DNA from: Brachionus koreanus
Taxonomy: Eukaryota > Rotifera > Eurotatoria > Ploima > Brachionidae
Direction: 5' to 3'
Length of the DNA stretch: 64,000 nt
NCBI GenBank assembly: GCA_016987375.1
Contig: PJRA01000524.1
Span: forward strand, 1,540,691 to 1,604,690
This document shows positions 29,389-44,600 of the stretch, in pieces (position 1 is the stretch's first letter; each line of letters opens with the position of its first letter). A program made the translations under genes and the position numbers. A model generated the notes under the pieces. That model saw nothing but the letters and a program-made list of their open reading frames with translations. It searched no databases and had not been told where the DNA came from.

Positions 29389-32300
29389 TTAATCGTTTTC
29401 TACAGTAGAATAGCTTCTTGTTTTTTCAGCTGATTTCTTAAACAAAATTATTGAAAAAAAAATCAAAATTTTAAATTTTAAAAAATTTACATTTATAGGT
29501 TCTTGTAGGTTTGCTTCATTCTTATTACTTTGCCCGTGACTATTTTCTTCGTCTGCGTCATTTTGATTGTAAATCGGATTTACAATACCTTCTAATTCAG
29601 TTCCTCTTTCATTTACTTGTTTTTTATAAAAAAATCCTCTAATTCTTATAAAATAGAAAAAGTTTTTTTTTTGTATTTTTTTTTTAATTATTTACTTTAA
29701 TTTATCTTTTTTGTAAAGATAAAAGACCCCCGAAATTGCTGCTATTATGACAAATATTGGAACTAAAATTCCAGCTATTAAACCTGCATCTAGAAACAAA
29801 TATTAATTGATGTAAATTTTAAAAAAATTAACCGCTAAATACTTGAAGATTTCTTTTCATTTTCTTGCAGCTCTGATTCACAAAGATTACCAGTAAATCC
29901 TGGTTTACACACGCAAACAAAGCTATCATTATTTACATAACATTCAGCTTCATTTAGACAATAATTAATTGGGCATTTGACTCCACTATTTGTAGTTGTA
30001 GTTGATTGAGTTGAAGTAGTTAATGAAGATCCTGTCACATGACTTGAACTGGTATATGGCTGAGCTGATTGTGTTTGATCAGATACAGATGTGGATTGTG
30101 ATTGACCTGATATTGAGCTTCTTGATGTTGACGATGATGAAGACGAAACAGTTGAAGGTAGGGTTGGTATAATCACTGTGTCATCTACATAACAACCAGG
30201 TAAAAAGGATATGTCATCAATTGCTATGTAACCATCTCGATCAAATTGAATTGATCCAACAACCAAAAGCTCAAATGGACTATTATTTTGCGGAATATCT
30301 GCATCACTTCTGAGCCAGAATGTACTATTTTGATTGATGGTTTTTAAAATAGACCATTGAGCTCCGACAGCAGAACGGGTATAAAATGATATACTACCCG
30401 TATATTGGCTGGATATTACAGACCAAATGCGAACACGGCATCCTGAACTGCTCGATTTTAATTTTATTGTCAAAATTGCTTTTGAGCCCAAATCTGGAAT
30501 GTTAGGACGTTTCATTACTAAATAATGACCCTTAGGAAAAAAAAAATTTTCAAAAAATTTTTTAAAATATTAATCTCATATATACTTGTGATGTTTGTGT
30601 TGAATGGTCTAGTAATGGACTATCTGCATTTTGATTAAAGCTATCTGATCTTACTCGTTTCCAAAATATATCACTCTCATTTGATATTTTAAATGCACAC
30701 AAATCAATTTCAAAATTACACCTTTTAACAAATTATCAATTTAATTTTAAATCAATAAAATTTTATTAAAATTTTTTTTTTTTAATGTGAAAATAATACC
30801 TGTAAAAATCGACGCATGTATTAACAGACTCGTCACTCAAGTCACAGCAGTCATTGCTCAAATCACAAATCATAGATGAATCAATACAATGATCACTATT
30901 ACATTTGAATTTATTATTTGACGGTACACACTGCTGTAGATCATTTTGAGGCTTGGGATATTCACAATTTACAAATTTCAAATCATCAATTACAACTGCA
31001 TTGTCGCTTGTACCGCCACGGATACCTTCAACTACTATTTGGAACTGTTTTAGACAAGTTGGCAAAGGTGCAATAAATTGCATCCATTGAGTTGGTGGGA
31101 CCACATTCGATGTTGATCGACCCACAGTTGCCAACAAGCTTTCGGTTAATCCAGTTCGAGTGTAAACTTTGATAAGACCGGTGTAATTTCCAAATATTTG
31201 ATACCAAAATTCGAGTTGGCAAGTCTGACCAGCCTGGAAGTATATTGGACTTAGTAATCTTGCTAGATCGCCAGGATTTTTGTTTTTAGGACTAGATAAA
31301 TTAAAATTACATTTTGAATTTTCATGAAAGAAGTTTTTTTTTCTTACTCTAAATATAAAAAGCGACCTTGATCTGAATCAGTTGTATGATCTGTTGCGGG
31401 CCCGGTTAAGGTTGATACTGCATTTTCACCAGATTCTATTTGCCATGCTATTTTTGGCTGCTGATTGGGACCTTTAATTTCATTTATCCATCCACAAAAT
31501 TTGTTCTCGAAATCACATGACCAAGGACATGACTCTTCGTCAGATTTGTCAGCACAATCGTATCTAAAATTGCACAAATCATTCATATCTATACATTGCT
31601 GACTTGTTCTACATTTGAACTGATTAGGCCCTGGACACTCGCTGCTTGGCGATGGCGTGGTAAATGTGTAAATAGGCAGCTGTTCAAATTGGTTGATTTT
31701 ACAGCTAGGTGTAAATGAAAAATCATCAATAGCAAACTCTGCATTGACTCGATTTGTGCCTTCAATCACTATCTGAAAGTTTATGTCTGACTCTAGTTTT
31801 ATATCAGCCAATATCCATTCATTTACTATTATAATAAAATATTTAGTCAAAATAGAAAAAATATTTTCAAATTAAACGCAAATTTATTAAAAATTTTTAA
31901 TTATTTTTATTTAAAATTTTGTCATTAAATTTAAAAAATTCCTTTTTAAACTGATCATTGATAAAAATTTTCAAATTAATCACTTATTGAATGAATTATT
32001 TGCCTATTTTTGAACAAAAATATTCTTCAGAAATTTTTTTCATAATTTTAATGTATTAAAAATCAAAATCGAAAGGGATTTGTTCGGCGCTTTTTTTACC
32101 TAATTTTTTTTTAAGTTAAATAAATTTGATCATTTTTGAGAAAAAATTTTTTCAATCATAAATCTAAAATCTTAAAATATTAAAACTAGTCAAATTTTGT
32201 TGCAAATTACAAGATAATTTTTACTTTCTAAAATGAAATAAATAATAAAAAAGTAACACAAAAATAGTCGAAAAAACCATTCCTGGTTTTGAGTGCTAAA

Positions 32301-32626
32301 ATTAAACAAACAAAAACTTAACAAAAATTTTCAATAATCAAGAATTTGTTCATCAAAACCTAATTTAACTATTAAAAAGATTCTTACAATTTAAACTATT
32401 CTTGTCCCATATTAGAGTCATTGGTCCACCAAGCATTGTTCGCTTATAAACCTTTAAAACTGGCTGATTTTGGGTATAGCCTTGGAGATAGTACCACATT
32501 CTAAATGAACAATTGTTGCCAAGCTGAACTGGATAAAATACTGGACTACTAAGTCTAGCTGATCGGTCTAATTTTCCACTAAAATCGTTGTAAAAAAAGT
32601 GACCAGTTGCTAATTGTGTTGAGTGA
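29389..32626 (-). other. Giant receptor block F: MAM 49-51, LDLa 11-12, EGF, TM, tail
   Basis: Exons 32626-32388, 31825-31348, 31291-30800, 30721-30586, 30530-29843, 29789-29696, 29644-29491, 29436-29389. They encode the end of MAM 49, LDLa 11, MAM 50, LDLa 12 (GCC... DLSDES end), MAM 51, a Ser/Thr-rich stalk (30000-30170), EGF ([20 protein letters not shown] start), transmembrane helix [20 protein letters not shown] and tail. The tail contains [11 protein letters not shown], an NPxY motif, and ends SYSTVEND. The intron 31826-32387 (562 nt) carries MITE family A copy 2. Confidence 0.85.
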
Positions 32627-35600
32627 TCTTAAATAGAAAAAAGATAAAGTTATAATTTTAAACCTTGATTATTTACTAAATTACCAAATGCTGGATAGTT
32701 GTTAGTAGATGCTTGAAATTGAAGACCAGTTCCTCTGAGCCAGTATAATTCGGCATCATCATCACTATTCCAATCACACAAGGGATCAAGATTGTTCTCA
32801 AAATCACATCTATTATAAGTATCACAATTTGTTTCGTCACTTGTGTCGCCACAATCATTCTCGAAATCGCACACCAAATTGGCTGGTATGCATGCACCAT
32901 TGCTACATTTAAATATACTTTTATCAGATCCACTAGGACATGTTATATTTGATGTAAATTGACAATTGACAAAACTTGTGTCATCAATGGCCAATTTAGG
33001 CTTATCTGATCCAATTTGACTTAGTTGTGTAGCTTCAAAATAAAGTTTAAAATTTCCATTTCTTGAATGTAGACCTATTCTTTTTTGTATCCATCCAGGT
33101 GTGTTATCACTAGTTGTCCATAACCGTTGAATAGAATCTGTTCCAATATCATTTAAATAGAGTGAAAAAATAACTGTATTAGCAACATTGTCTAATTTGA
33201 AATAGAAAAATTCAAATTCACAACTAGAACCAGTTTGTCCTAATTTTGGAGAGAAAAGTCGAGTTATTCCACTAAATGCTCCTTCTACAGTATCATATGA
33301 TATCAACGAGCCTTGACTTGTTCCTGTTGATACATCGTTTGGCAAATCAGCATTCAAAGCTTGACTTCTATTCCACATGTGACTGCCAAAGCTGTTGTCA
33401 TACCAGCCACAATAGTCAGTTTCAAAATTGCATGTACCACATTGACTCTCATCTTCACCACTGCTACAATCTCTGATAAAATCACATAGCTGACTTTGAT
33501 TGATGCACTTTCCATCCGAACATCTAAAACCAGTAAATCCACATGGAGGGGGTGTTGTGGTTGTAGAAATCACTGGTAGTAGATCACTTGACGGATAGCA
33601 ATTAGGGGTAAAAGAAATATCATCAATGGCAATGAATCCATCTTGTTGTGTTGAATTACCAGCAATTGATTGAATTATTACCTGGAATGTGTTTGTATTT
33701 GGAAAGTATGGACGCATGTAAATATCTGCTCGTTGCCAGCTTTGATCAACTGAGCCACTCTTGGTCCAAACTTGTTTGTATTGACCACCGATTGAGTTTC
33801 GTGCATACACTGTTAGTTTACCTACTGAATTTCCAAACATGTAGTAAAATAATCTTAGTCGACAAGACAACGATTTCGAGTAGTCGAATGAAGGACCAAA
33901 TAAAGTTGATGTAGAAGCAGGCGCTCTATTTTTGGTCTCAATGTAGATGTAACTTCCCGATTCGGTGTTAGTTGTGTGGTCTCTTTGAGGAAGAAAGTCA
34001 GATAAAGTGTCATAACCAGATGTTTTTTGCCATTTGTAAGCATCGGCATCATCTTGAATCCATTCACAGAACGAACTTTCAAAATCACATCTATTCGGAT
34101 AAGCGATACAAGTTGAATTTTGTTCATCACTCAAGTCACCACAATCATCGTTAAAATCACACAAAAGCAAATTGGAAACACATCTATTATTTGAACATTT
34201 AACTTGAGAATATGTGCAATTTTTGACCATTGGAAAATTGCAACTCTTGAATTGGATATCGTCAATAGCCACAAAGCTATTAGTGGCCGATGTCTTAAAG
34301 CCCTCAATATCAATTGTAAAGTCAGAGCGGTATCTGCCTATGTAAACACGCGCCAAATTCCATAAATTAAAAGTTTCTTTTTCAAGTCTTAAAAATCTCG
34401 ATCTCTGCGATCCAATATTTGAGTATACTTCTATTTCACCTACATTTGTTCCGCTAATTTGATACCAAAAATTCATTTCACACAATGAATTTGAATCTTT
34501 TAAAACAGGACTTTTTAATTGAGCATTTAGGTTTCTAAGTGCAGAATTTGGCTGCAAGTATAAAAAGTAACCACTAGTTGATTGATTGGTATGATCAATT
34601 GTTGGACCAATACCGCTTAAAAGTCCAGAATTTAATCTTGTCCATTTGAATAAACCATCATTTGATTGCTTCCATTTTCCCAAATCACTTTCAAAATCTA
34701 TATTGTCATATCCGCACCAAAGTTCTTCTTCACCATTCGGACAGTCCTTTACAAAATTACAAACTTTACTTGCTGGTAAGCATTGACCATTGCTACAATT
34801 AAATACACATTGAGAATCAATAGATGAACACAAACCTTCGCTTATTTTCAAATCATCTAAGCCAATGTCTCCCAAAGCGCTCTGACCCGATATGGCTTCC
34901 AATAAAATTGTATAACTAGTGCTAAAATTGGACGGAAGTGAAACCGAACCATAGACCCATATATCACCATAGCTATTTCTATCTGTCCATACCACTACTG
35001 ATTTATTTAAAGGATCAAGTGAATTTTTTTGTCTGATATTAAGAGTGGCATCGCCGCGGCCGAACATATGGTAATAAAATTCAAAGCACCGAGAATTATT
35101 TCCCATGAAAACTGGTGAAACCATAATGGCATTGTCATTTAGTAGGACAGGTGACGAAGTTTCAAAATAGAGATAAGTTCCTGATGCAGTTCCTAGAGTG
35201 TGATCAGTTGAAGGACCAGTATTGACCGTTAAAGTGTTTCCACGATGTCTGGTCCATTCGAAATCTGCGCCTGATTCTATGTTTTTCCAAGCACAAGTGT
35301 CTTCTTCAAAGTCACACCAGCCAAGACGTTGACATTCTTTTTCTTTGAATTCATAGTCATCGATTGATATGTCACCTGTGTATCCTGAGCCGACCACACC
35401 TTCTATTAGTATATTAAACTCACGATTAGCCACTACGTAAAAATTGGCCTGTAATATATGCCATTCGTTTCCCTGATCATTCGATGTTGAATAAATTAGC
35501 AAAGTGTTACCACTTAGTCCACCTTTTTCAAGTTTGTAAATATTCAGTGAGCCAACATCTCGGCCATATGCGTGATACCATAATTCTATACATTTTGTTC

Positions 35601-38600
35601 CAGATGATGTAAACTTGTAAGTCGGTGACATTAGTACAGCGTTATCGCCTTTTGTTTGAGGATAGCTTGTTTCTATAAACATGTAATATCCATTTGAAGT
35701 CATTGTGGTCTAAACAATATTAATTTTAGATTTATTATTCAAATTATTTTTTGTTAAACAATAATTGATAAAATTGATTTTATTTTCTAGTTTATGAAAA
35801 AAATGAGAAATATTATCTTAATGAGAATAGACTGATTGTTTATCGAAACAAAATGACCATTTAAATTGACTGTATACAAATTTTGAAATTAAAATTTAAC
35901 TTTAAACTTTACTTATCACACTGACTCTAGATTTTTCAGTAATTTTTTTAAATTTATTTTATTCAAAAAATTTTATTATTATATTAAAAAAAAAATTTTT
36001 TCTTTAACACAATTAATTTAAATCTTTAAATGTATAAGCTTCTCTCGACACACTTCTTGGTTGTATAATTTGGTTAAAATTTCTGATTCAAAATAGAGAC
36101 TACGTAATATCGTCTACATAAGACTTAATGAATTCTTATTTTATCCTAAAATTTTTGTCTAATTTTTTAAAAGAATTGTTAGCTCTATAGAAATTGAAAA
36201 ATAATCTAAAATTATTATCTTAAATAATCTAAAATTTTTAAAATTATTTAATTAAATTTATTAATTAAATCATTAAATTAAAATAATATTTAGAAAAATT
36301 AAATTACATGGTCAAAAGAAGGTCCTGTCGATGTCGAGCTAGTTGATCCTTTATGTCTAGTCCAGTCAAATTTGGCCAATGGATAATTGGTAAAGCCACA
36401 TAAATCTTCGCTTTCAAAATCACAAAAGTTAGTTATGGGACACGCTCCATAGTTAGATAGTATATCATCAATAGCTATATCACCAGTTTGTCCTTTACCA
36501 GTCTAAAATAAATAGTATTAAATCGTAAAAAAAATTATTTTTCCTTAATTTTACAATTCCTTCAATTTTTATTCTATAATTTCCAGAATTTTTAATAAAT
36601 ATTTGAGCATATTTCCATCTATTTCCTTGGTTTAATTGTCTACTCCAAACTATTGTCTGATTATTATTAACTAAAACATTAAAAACATAACCATTAGGTT
36701 TATTGAAATAAGTTTCTTAATTTACTTTCATTCTCAAGTATAATATTTAAAGTATTTATTGTAGACCCGTACATGTGATACCAGAATTTAAAGCAAAAAC
36801 CAGTTGATCGAACAGTAAAGGGTATACTTATCATTCTGGCAGTTTGATTAGCAACTCTTGGATAAGATGTCTCAATATATGCATAGTATCCATTCAAACT
36901 TTGAAGTGTGTGATCAACAAGAGGCCCAGTTAATGATGATAGAGTGCCACTCTTTCCTCTTAACCATGTGAAATCAATCTCTGTATCATTTGTCCAAGAG
37001 CAGAAGTCTTTTTCAAAATTACAATCTAATGGTAGTCTTGGATAGGTCATAGTCTCAAAGCCAGGTGGTCGGGTTGTCAAATCTTTAGCACACAATCCAG
37101 TCTCAATACCGATGTCATCAATAGCCTAATTACAATAATTATTAAAATAAAATAATTTTGACTGTTTTTATAAAATTTTACAATATCTCCAGAAAACGAG
37201 CCTCCATGAACTCCTTCAAATATGACAACAAATTCTCCTTGTTCAGCAAAGCTAAAGCTATCAGTAAGCCAGAAGTCTCCTTTTTGACCACTTGTTCTCC
37301 ATCTTTGTGTAGGCGTATTCGTTCCAACCCGGGTGTAAACATTCAAGGAACCAATATCACCACCAAACATATGATAATAAAACTTAACACAATAAAATCC
37401 GTTTGGAGAATCAGTTGGTAAATAGTGTTCTGAGACAAGCCATGCTTTTTGACCTCGGGAATTGCTGCTCGTCTCTATATACATGTACCAGCCTATTTTT
37501 GTTCCTGTTGTAGCATCTACACTTGGTCCTGTATTATAGCTGCTTGTTGAGCCAGAGTTTCTAAGCCAGTCAAAATCATCATCATAACCATTTAAAGCAT
37601 TAGTCCATGAACATAAATCTTCTTCAAAATCACAGAAATTAGTTGATCCACAAGACTCTTCTATTACAGATATATCGTCCAAAGCAATGTCTCCTCTTTC
37701 AGTTTGACCTTTAACTCCTTCAAAATATAAAATGAAATCATCTTTAGAACTTGTTCGGTCTAAATTAGCTCTTCCCAATCTCCAAATGTTATCTTGATTC
37801 CCACTTCGCTTCCAGATGTTCTCAGTTAAGAAAGAGCTGTTCAATTTTCGATAAATATTCAAACTGCCAATTCCATCTCCATACATATGATACCAAAATT
37901 TGAGACAACGATCTTTGTCTGACTTGATAACAGACGATTCAAACAAGTACTTGTCGTTTTGTACTCGAGGTGGTGAAGTGTCTATATACAAATAATGACC
38001 TCCGCCCAAATCCAAAGTCTTAAGAAGTTTTTGAAAAAAAATAAAAATAAAAAAATAATTATTTATTTTACATGATCAAATGATGGTCCAGTACCCGCAG
38101 TGGCTGTTTTATTGGTACCTCTTGACCAAGTGTAATAGCCAGCTAAAGTAGTATTTCTAAAATTGCACCAGTCTTGCTCAAAATCACAAACAACTGAGTC
38201 CTTACAACCTTGATGGGTTATTTCTGTATCATCAATGGCTCTTTAAAGTTCAAATAAAATAATTTTTTTCTTAATTTTATGCATTTTAATTACATGTCTC
38301 CATAATATCCTTTTCCCACAATACCTTCAAACGATATTCTAAAGTTCGATTGACTTGTTACAGTTAGTTGAGCTCGGCGCCAAACGTTCGACTGTGTTCC
38401 TTTTCTAGTCCATAAAATTTCATTCTTTTCTGTTGAATTTATCCAAACATTTAATTCCCCAACATCGCTTCCGAATTGATGATACCAAAATATCAAGCAA
38501 TTTCCATATGGTGGTGTCGGCAATAGCGGTGGTGTGCTCAATATAGCTTGAAAATTAAAATAAGAAATTTTTTTCAAAATAAAAAAATTAATTCAATACC

Positions 38601-41600
38601 ATTATCGCCTTTTTTCTGAGGAGCGGATGTTTCAATATAAACATAATAACCAGAACCAGTTGTACTTTACGAATTTAATGCTTTATTTTAGTTTTTTATT
38701 GATAAAATTTAAATTACTGGTCTCCTGGAGGTCCGGTGTTTGTTGAACTAGTCGAGCCTTTGTATCTAGTCCAATTAAATTTGGAATTAACAACATCGTT
38801 AGTCCATCCACAATAACCATCATCAAAATTACAATTGGCTGGCGCTAAATAATCATTTGGATTACAATTACTGAACGAAATGTCATCTAAGCCAATTCGA
38901 CTGGATCTTGTAGTGTCATTTAGATAGGCAACAAATTTCAATTTCCATCCTTTAGATAATCCTCGTGTGTAATTTCTCAATTTAATAGTAGAATATGCCC
39001 ATGTGGTGTTTATTGAAGTAAACATTGTCCATATTGAAGTAGTTGATGTCGAATTGGCAAAATCAATCAAAACAGATAAATAGCCAGTTTTGTTTCCTTC
39101 TAAAAAGTAGTTGAAATTGAGATCACAGCTTTGACTTGGTTCAGGTAAATCAGGACTGATTAAATAAACTTTATCTAAAAAGTTTCCAATTCCGTAATCA
39201 ATGTACATAAAATATCCTTTATTTTTTCCCATTAACTAAAAAAATAATTTAAATTCTTAATTTAAAAACGAGAGTGAATGCAATTACTGATGGATCAATG
39301 GCGCTGTTAAATTGCTTTCGTTTCCATTCATATAATCCAATACTAGAATCCATCCAACCGCATGTATCTGTTTCAAAATCACACGGTCCACAGTTGAATT
39401 CGTCTGATCCATCATTACAATTCAATGTAAAATCACAAACTTGACTTGGTTTAATGCAATAAAATGGTGTCGATTCACACTTAAAATCTGATCCGCATGG
39501 ATTAGGTGTTGTCATTGGAGGCTGAGTCAGTCCAGATGTGGGTAATGGTCCATTAAATGGTACACACTCAGGTGTAAATGCAATGTCCTATAAAAAAATT
39601 GTTAAATTTTCTATCAAATATTAATGCCAATGTTACATCAAGTGCAATATCTGATTCGGTTCCATTTCCCAAAATTCCTTCAAATATAACCTTGAAATTA
39701 AAAATAGTTAATTATAATTGTTGTATAGACAAAATAATATCCTACTTGGAAAGGCATATTGTTAGGAATATCAATTAAATTTCTAAGCCATAAATCTCCT
39801 TGATTGCCAGTCATTGACCTTGTTAAAAAAGCATAAATATGATTTTCATTAAACATTTTTTATTAAAAATGAATTACCAAATTTTTTGTTGAATGTTATC
39901 TTCAGCATAATTTTTAACATACAAATTCAAGGTGCCCATTGTACTCTTTAAAATAAAATTAAATAAATAACGAATTTTTTTTTCAATTTGTTTAAATTAC
40001 TCCAAACATGTGATAGTAGAATAAAAATTTACATCCTGGATTAGACGTAAAAATTCTGCTTGAAATTTTTGATCTTCTTAGACTATTTCCAGCTGATTCT
40101 AGATATAAATAATGACCTTGGTTTGTTCCGGTTGTGTGATCTTAAAACAATTGTTTCAATTATTGAATTTTAGCTATTTAGAAGAATAAATTAAACCTCT
40201 ATTAGGTCCTGTATTAGCAGAAAGAGTTGGTCCACTGAAGCGAGTCCATTTAACTAAGCTATTTGATTCAGCAGTCCAATCACAGTATGAATGATCAAAT
40301 GTACATCTAGAATTTTTGTTAATCATGATTTTTTTTTTAATTTAAATTTACTTGTGATAGGAAGCACAGAGAGGTCCAATTTCATCAGAATAGTCACCAC
40401 AATCATCAACAAAATCACAATTACGGTCCATGGGTACACAATTGCCTCTTTTGCATTTAAAATCTGTTGGAGAACAAGTGTTATTCAAATAAGGCAAGGC
40501 ACAATTTTCAAAAGTAACGTCATCAATTACAATAAAACCAAAAGAATTCTGATTTTTCATTCCTTGGAAAACGATTTCAAATTGACTAGAAAAAGAGCCT
40601 AAATCAATTACAGCTTGAGTCCAATCAACTGTTGGTTTTTCTCTTCTATAAATAATGAACATATTTGTTCCCAAAGACAATGAAACATTTAATGTTTCTG
40701 AACTAGCACCTTCCATTCTTAACCAAAATTTAATCTGACATGTTGAACTAGCGAATGGTAAAACTGGCGAGTATAGACTAGCAGGCTGATTTAAAAATCC
40801 ATTATTGGTAGTAACAGCCATATAGTAGCCAGATTGATTGTTAAATGTATGGTCAACACTTGGTCCTATATTTGATCCAGTAACAGAATTTCTAGCTCTT
40901 ATCCATTTATAGCTTCCTGAACTTTTGTCTATCCATCCACATAAATCGTCCTTTTCAAATGTACAACTTCCACAATTTTTCTCATCTTGTCCATTTGAAC
41001 AATCACTTTTAAAATCACAAACCAAATTAGAGTCAATAAATTGACCATTTCCACAATCAAATTGTCCTTGAGGATTGGGTGGACCCAGACATGTACCATT
41101 ATAGAAATAAACATCATCGATTGCTAATTGACCATTTAAATTATTCGGATTTGACCCAGTAATTCCTTCAAACATAATGCTAAACGGATAGTTTATATTT
41201 GGTAATTGAACTTCTTTAAAAAACCAGCTGTCACCATTGTATTCGTTTGTAGATGTGTAATGTTCAACAATAGATCCTATAAATCCTTTGTTCTTACTCT
41301 TAATTTTTAATGTTGCCAGATTTTGTGAATTGGTTTTTAAGTAAAATTGTAAACATTTCATTTCTTGGCTTTTGGTAATTACTTCTGATTCAATTTGAGC
41401 TTTGAGACCGGCAGGCTTTCCATTTGTGTCCAAGAACAAAAATGAGCCAAATGCTGTTCCTAAAGTATGATCAAATGATGGTATGTCCCAGTTGGTCAAA
41501 GTCGAGCCAAGTTCTCCATTCAAAATAACCCAATCAAAATCTATTCCAGCCACATTGCTATATCCACATAAATTCTCGTTTTCAAATGTGCACGAAGCTA

Positions 41601-44600
41601 TTGGGTCACATGATTTAAAATCAACAACTATGTCATCAAGCCATACTTCTCCATCGTTTACACCTTGATCTACTAGCTCAAAAACAATTTGATAAGGTGC
41701 TGAATAAGACAATGTTGCTCGACCCAAAGACCATTCTTTTCCACGGTCTCCTTTTGCACTAAACAGAACTTTGTTGTTATAATTTCCAAATGAATATGTT
41801 CTTATGTTGAATTGAATATCTCCTCGAGTCTTGTACCAAAAATTAACGCATAGTGTTGTTGCTGGATAAACTGGAGACAAAAATCTTGCCATACGATTTA
41901 ATAGATGAGGTGTTATTGATTTGGCAACAATATAATGCCCTATTTCAGATCCATAGCTATGATCTAAATCTTCATTTTTCCCTTGAACTCTATTCCATTG
42001 AATCTTTGCGTTCAAATCATTTTTGTAACCACACAAATCAACCGATTCAAAATCACATGTATTTGTTATTGGACATTCACCATCATTGTATCCAATATCA
42101 TCAATAGCTATGTCACCAAGAGCACCTGAGCCTACTAAAGCTTCAAAAATAAATCTTGTTTTTGTAAATGAACTCTTTCTTTCCAAATAAACTTGTCCCA
42201 AAAACCATTTGTCGCCTTGATTGCCTTGTTTTTGCCATACAGCTTTACCAAAATTAACATCAGTTGCCAATTGCGAATAAATATTCAATTTGTTTATGTC
42301 TCTGCCAAACATGTGATAGAAAAATTTCAAACAACCACCAGTACTGCTCATTGAAAAATAAGGACTAATCAAACGAGCTGTGTTGTTGGCTTGTGCAGGC
42401 GGTGAACTTTCTAAATAAAGGTAATAGCCAAATTCTGTGTCTGTAGTGTGATCAGCTGATGGTCCAGTCAAAAATGTCTGAGTTCTTCCTTTGTTTGTCT
42501 GCCAGTTAATATCGGCCTGAGCATCATTGGTCCAATAGCACGTGCTATTTTGATCAAAGTTACAATCGACTGGATTGGCTGGATAGGTGATAGTAGTTGA
42601 TCTTGTTGAAACACTAACTGATGTTGCTGCTCCACAAGCACTTGTCGAATATGATAAATCATCTAAAGCTATGTCGCCTCTATATCCATCTCCAATAATT
42701 CCTTCTAAATGAATCCTGAACTCATTTCTATTAGTTATGTTCAACAAAAGATGTTGCCAAGCAAAGCCTTGCTCACCCGTAAAATTCTTCATCAGTTGTT
42801 TTCCATTAATGTCATCTTCCATATAAATATTGAACTTAAACACATCAAGACCATGCATAAAATACCATAGACCAAAACAACCATTGTCTACAGGATTTAC
42901 ATAATCACTAATCAAAATAGCCTTGTCATTTAATTTAGCAGGATAGCTAGACTCCAAAAATAAATAAACTCCTTCATCAGTGCCAAGCGTTACGTCTACA
43001 TTTGGACCTGTATCATACGAATCGGTTTCACCTTGATTTAGCAACCAGTCAAAATCATCATCAGTCGAGTGTTGCCATGCACATATTGAAAATTCCTCAA
43101 AATTACAATTTAAACTCGACTCACATTTACCAGGTTTAATAAATATATCATCAATACCAATAATAGCATCTCTCAATTGATTAGCAGACATTATTTCAGC
43201 TTGAAATTTGATCGAATAATCAAAATTTGAGCTAAACATGTGATCTATTTGAGCTTGACCAAATCTCCATGTTGATTTTAGAGTTGATGGTCTGGACCAT
43301 TTTAGACTAGAGGTATTGCCCTGTGTCTCATAAACACTAAGAACAGTGGTGTTCAAATATACTGAATTGCTTAGCACATACCAAAATTCAACACAATCCA
43401 AATTATTTGTCTTATAAGTCGAACTTGCCAGAACTGCTTTGCTATTTTGGTTAACATTAGCAGGCAAGAATACATATGCGATTGATCCATCATTGGAAAG
43501 AAGTGTATGATCAATTAATTGATTGTTGGGTATTCCTCTAATCCAGGCCAAATTCACACTAGGGTCTTTTGAATTTTCAAATTCACATAAATCGGCTTCA
43601 AAGTCACATGATCGCTGTGCAGGACAAGCACCATCATAGGTTAGTATGTCATCGATGGCTATGTCTCCTTTAGAATAATAATCAGCCACTCCTTCAAAAA
43701 CCACTCTCCATGGTCCTATTGGTCTTAGTGTTTTTTCATTTTTGTACCATCTTCTTGCTAATGAGCCATACTTGCTCCAAATCAACTTTCGATCATAGTT
43801 TGTTGAGCCCAAAAATGGATATACGTCTATGTAAACATTCAATTTGTACACATCTATGCCGAACATGTGATACCAAAAATTAAGACAAGTTGTTTGATTT
43901 ATTTTTGATGTTTGAATTGATGATAAAAGTCGGCCAGATGAACCGCGAGTACTTGAATAGGTTGGCTTGAATAGAGCATAGTAACCAGTGCCAGTTGTGT
44001 GATCACCAATTGGTCCTGTGTTTGAATACGAGTCCGATTTGTTAGCTTTACGTTGCCAGTTTATTTTGTTGCTTTGATCGTTTGCATAGCCACATAATGT
44101 TTGTTCAAAGTCACATTTAAGTTCAGCATCGGTTAAAGTTGAATTTGGTGAACAATTTATGAATTCAACATCGTCTATGGCAATGTCTGAATAATTGAAA
44201 CTGGACCAATATTTTGGATAGGCAAATACTTCAAGTTGATAGTTAGCCGCAAATTGGCCAATGTCATAGGTTTTTTTGAACCAAATTTTGTTTCCAGTTC
44301 CGTAAAAGCTTCCCAATAATTTATAATCATAAGCATCTGATACATTTGTGAAGAAAAAAGTGGCTCTTGAAGCACTGTTGTCCATAAATACCCAAAATGA
44401 CACTTGGCATGATTTTCCTGTTTGTTGAAGACGAGGTCCGAATAAAACGGCTTTGTTTGCAAATAATCCGGCACTAGTGTCCAATTCGGTTATTAGAAAC
44501 GAGCCTTTTTGTGAGCTTGAAACTAGAGTGTGATCAACTTGGGGTCCTTGTGTGTTTTGCGATGGTGCTTGACGTCTTTTCCACACAAATTTATCATTAC

